64,000 bases of DNA from Bacteroidota bacterium. Its GTDB lineage: Bacteria > Bacteroidota > JABWAT01. The translations under genes were made by a program, and so were the position numbers. Shown one piece after another: positions 62,525 to 64,000 of this stretch. Location: the NCBI GenBank assembly GCA_020161835.1, contig JAIUNL010000002.1, positions 248,001-312,000 of the forward strand, in the 5' to 3' direction. Within the stretch, counting starts at the first letter, position 1. Each line of letters starts with the position of its first letter. The notes beneath the pieces were generated by a model, which saw nothing but the letters and a program-made list of their open reading frames with translations, did not search any database and had not been told where the DNA came from.

Positions 62525-62730
62525 GGGCTAGATTGAGTGAACCAGATATAATTACTTTGTTGAAATAAAAATCAACAAATATGGAAATCAGATCAATTTT
62601 CCAGCTCTAAATAAAATTAAGTTTTCAGAAACCAAAGCCACTCGTTTATTAATTATTTATTATATTATATTGACTTCATTGAGAAAGAATCAGATATTGC
62701 CATCCAAATCTAATTTATCCCGGAGTACAA

Positions 62731-63408
62731 ATGACTGCTAAATATTTTTCTCTTTTACTCGTTTTGTTTGCATTTTTTGGTGTTGGTTGCACAGAAAAGG
62801 ACGAGACTGATGAAGCCATTTTATCAGGAAAAGTGACCGATACAAATGGCAACCCGATTGTTGGTGCAAAGATTTTTTATAAATTTTATTCTTTAGAAAC
62901 CGGTGTGTCTAAACTAGCAAAACCAAACCCATCAACGAATATCTCTTTTAGCATCCCTGTCTCTGAGCCCATCACTGTAACACTCCACCAATATTATACC
63001 AATAATCTGCTGGCTACACTTTTTGAGGGGACACCTGAAACAGGAAATCTTTCTATTTCAATGTCCACAGATAAATACCGGATTTCAAATGGTTTATATA
63101 ACTATAAAGTTACCGGCAAAACAATTAATTATCAGGGCACACTTGTAAACGAAATTCTGGATTCGGGAGTTTTATTGGAAAGTACTCCTCTTGGGGTTTC
63201 TGATTCGAAAGGTGAATACAGCATTCTTATTCCAGTTTTAGGAATCGGTTACACCACGAACCGAACAAATGCAACAGGTGAAGTAATAGGAACACGAAAA
63301 ATTAAAGATACTATTGATCTGATTGTTTACGTCCCCGGCAAACCAGTTCAAACCAAATCAGTAACGATTGATACTAAGAAATCAAGTCAGGTCTCTTTTC
63401 AATTTTAA
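62731..63408 (+). CDS. Lipoprotein with carboxypeptidase-regulatory-like domain
   Basis: This 225-residue protein has the lipobox FAFFGVGCTEKDE. The next 35 residues, AILSGKVTDTNGNPIVGAKIFYKF, match the carboxypeptidase regulatory-like (CarboxypepD_reg) domain that starts many envelope proteins. The second half (GVLLESTPLGVSDSKGEYSILIPVLGI) looks like a degenerate second copy of the same fold. No enzymatic motif is seen. GGAG precedes the ATG and a terminator follows. The function is unknown; a structural or binding role at the envelope is likely. Confidence 0.75.
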   Translation: MTAKYFSLLLVLFAFFGVGCTEKDETDEAILSGKVTDTNGNPIVGAKIFYKFYSLETGVSKLAKPNPSTNISFSIPVSEPITVTLHQYYTNNLLATLFEGTPETGNLSISMSTDKYRISNGLYNYKVTGKTINYQGTLVNEILDSGVLLESTPLGVSDSKGEYSILIPVLGIGYTTNRTNATGEVIGTRKIKDTIDLIVYVPGKPVQTKSVTIDTKKSSQVSFQF

Positions 63409-63424
63409 TTTCGTAAAAAACAAG

Positions 63425-63467
63425 AAGCCCGGATAATTTCCCTGTAAAGAAAAAATCCGGGCTTTTT
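63425..63467 (+). terminator. Rho-independent terminator of the small lipoprotein gene
   Basis: AAGCCCGGAT (63425-63434) and ATCCGGGCTT (63455-63464) pair, followed by T residues. It is also suitable for ending leftward creD. Confidence 0.8.
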
Positions 63468-63527
63468 ATGCTTTATAACTTTAAACAGTTTTCAATTTAC
63501 TCAGCGTACCACGTAAAGCTTTTGTAA

Positions 63528-64000
63528 CTATTCAATTTCACCACGGAATGAGTCCGGATTGAACCAATCAAAATTCCGGGTCATGTACATGACAGAAGCC
63601 AGAACACCAAATAAACCGAGACTTCCAATCAATAAAGCGTAATCTTCAAGCTGAAGAATAACAAAAAGGAATAAATACAAGATCAGCAACAGACCGGTAA
63701 TAAGTCCGGTTGAGCGAAGTTCCTTCAATACGGCTTTTGCATACAATCCGATTAGAAGCAAAATCGCAGCCGCCGAAATCCAATATGCCCAGTTAAAGCT
63801 CAGATGCTCTGAAATTGAGAGCAGAAGGGTGTAGAAAATGATTAAAGCAAAACCGATGAGCAGGTATTGAACCGGGTGAATTCTTCTTCTTGAAGCAATT
63901 TCTACCATAAAAAAGGCAAGAAACGTAAGACCGATAAACATAATGGCATATTTAACGGTTCTGCTGGTTTTTTGGTAGTGGTCAACCGGTATCAGTAAAT
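63528..64000 (-). CDS. creD: CreD-like inner-membrane protein, C-terminal part (partial, runs off right edge)
   Basis: The visible 157 residues are the end of a CreD (cell envelope integrity/inner-membrane) protein. PVDHYQKTSRTVKYAIMFIGLTFLAFFMVE, RRIHPVQYLLIGFALIIFYTLLLSISEHLSF and the following four helices match the family C-terminus closely. The frame is open to the right edge, so the internal ATG at 63941 is not the start. CreD is part of the CreBC regulon in enterobacteria; here its regulation is unknown. The gene ends after a hydrophilic tail (NFDWFNPDSFRGEIE). Confidence 0.92.
   Translation of the reverse strand, partial: LLIPVDHYQKTSRTVKYAIMFIGLTFLAFFMVEIASRRRIHPVQYLLIGFALIIFYTLLLSISEHLSFNWAYWISAAAILLLIGLYAKAVLKELRSTGLITGLLLILYLFLFVILQLEDYALLIGSLGLFGVLASVMYMTRNFDWFNPDSFRGEIE

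Overview
The window comes from a Gram-negative bacterium, probably of the FCB supergroup (a Bacteroidota, Ignavibacteriota or Calditrichota-like lineage). The evidence is a PorV/PorQ-type outer-membrane protein, several lipoproteins, a sensor kinase with a periplasmic propeller, S46/M49/M2 peptidases, a large PKD-repeat surface protein, and at least six promoters of the form TTG-N19/20-TAnnTTT(G/A), the arrangement described for Bacteroidota. Shine-Dalgarno sequences are also common (GGAG or AAGGA before many starts), so this is not a classical SD-less Bacteroides. No rRNA, tRNA, phage, IS element or CRISPR array was found, so the lineage call is an inference.

Layout. 1-7.1 kb: split transketolase (the C-terminal half runs off the left edge), an S46 dipeptidyl peptidase and mutS. 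7.4-10.5 kb: two small membrane proteins, a PorV/PorQ-like protein and a DsbA-family thiol oxidoreductase. 10.5-17.6 kb: a leftward cassette of a secreted protein, a FecR-domain protein, a predicted beta-barrel with an Ig-like N-terminus, and a CHASE2 class III adenylate cyclase. 17.8-29.1 kb: two paralogous sodium-pumping biotin-dependent decarboxylase operons (carboxyltransferase, OadG-like, biotin carrier, OadB-like). The second is led by methylmalonyl-CoA epimerase, and a hybrid sensor kinase gene lies between them on the other strand. 29.4-38.3 kb: a HemW-like radical SAM protein overlapping an M49 peptidase, then apaG, a lone receiver, a Nudix hydrolase, glnE and a secreted EEP-family nuclease or phosphatase. 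38.5-41.8 kb: a sugar-type MFS carrier, a second outer-membrane protein and a GxxExxY gene inside inverted repeats. 41.9-50 kb: a fatty-acid beta-oxidation cluster (acyl-CoA dehydrogenase, thiolase, split FadN-type enzyme, acyl-CoA ligase). 50-64 kb: cobalamin adenosyltransferase, MFS efflux, a second acyl-CoA ligase, the 1578-residue PKD protein, an EamA transporter, an M2 peptidase, a cyclophilin, a small lipoprotein and the end of CreD.

Taken together, the genes suggest a heterotroph that degrades peptides outside the cytoplasm (S46, M49 and M2 enzymes), oxidises fatty acids, and handles propionyl/methylmalonyl-CoA with an epimerase, an adenosylcobalamin-making enzyme and membrane decarboxylases that export Na+.

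Points for a second look: (1) the FadN-type beta-oxidation enzyme is split exactly at an in-frame A AAA AAG slippery heptamer, so it is a programmed -1 frameshift, a recent mutation or a homopolymer sequencing error; (2) the FecR / beta-barrel / CHASE2-cyclase cassette has a CRP-like site upstream; (3) a possible structured leader precedes the first Na+ pump operon; (4) the GxxExxY gene is framed by imperfect inverted repeats; (5) several families of short palindromic repeats are dispersed between genes.
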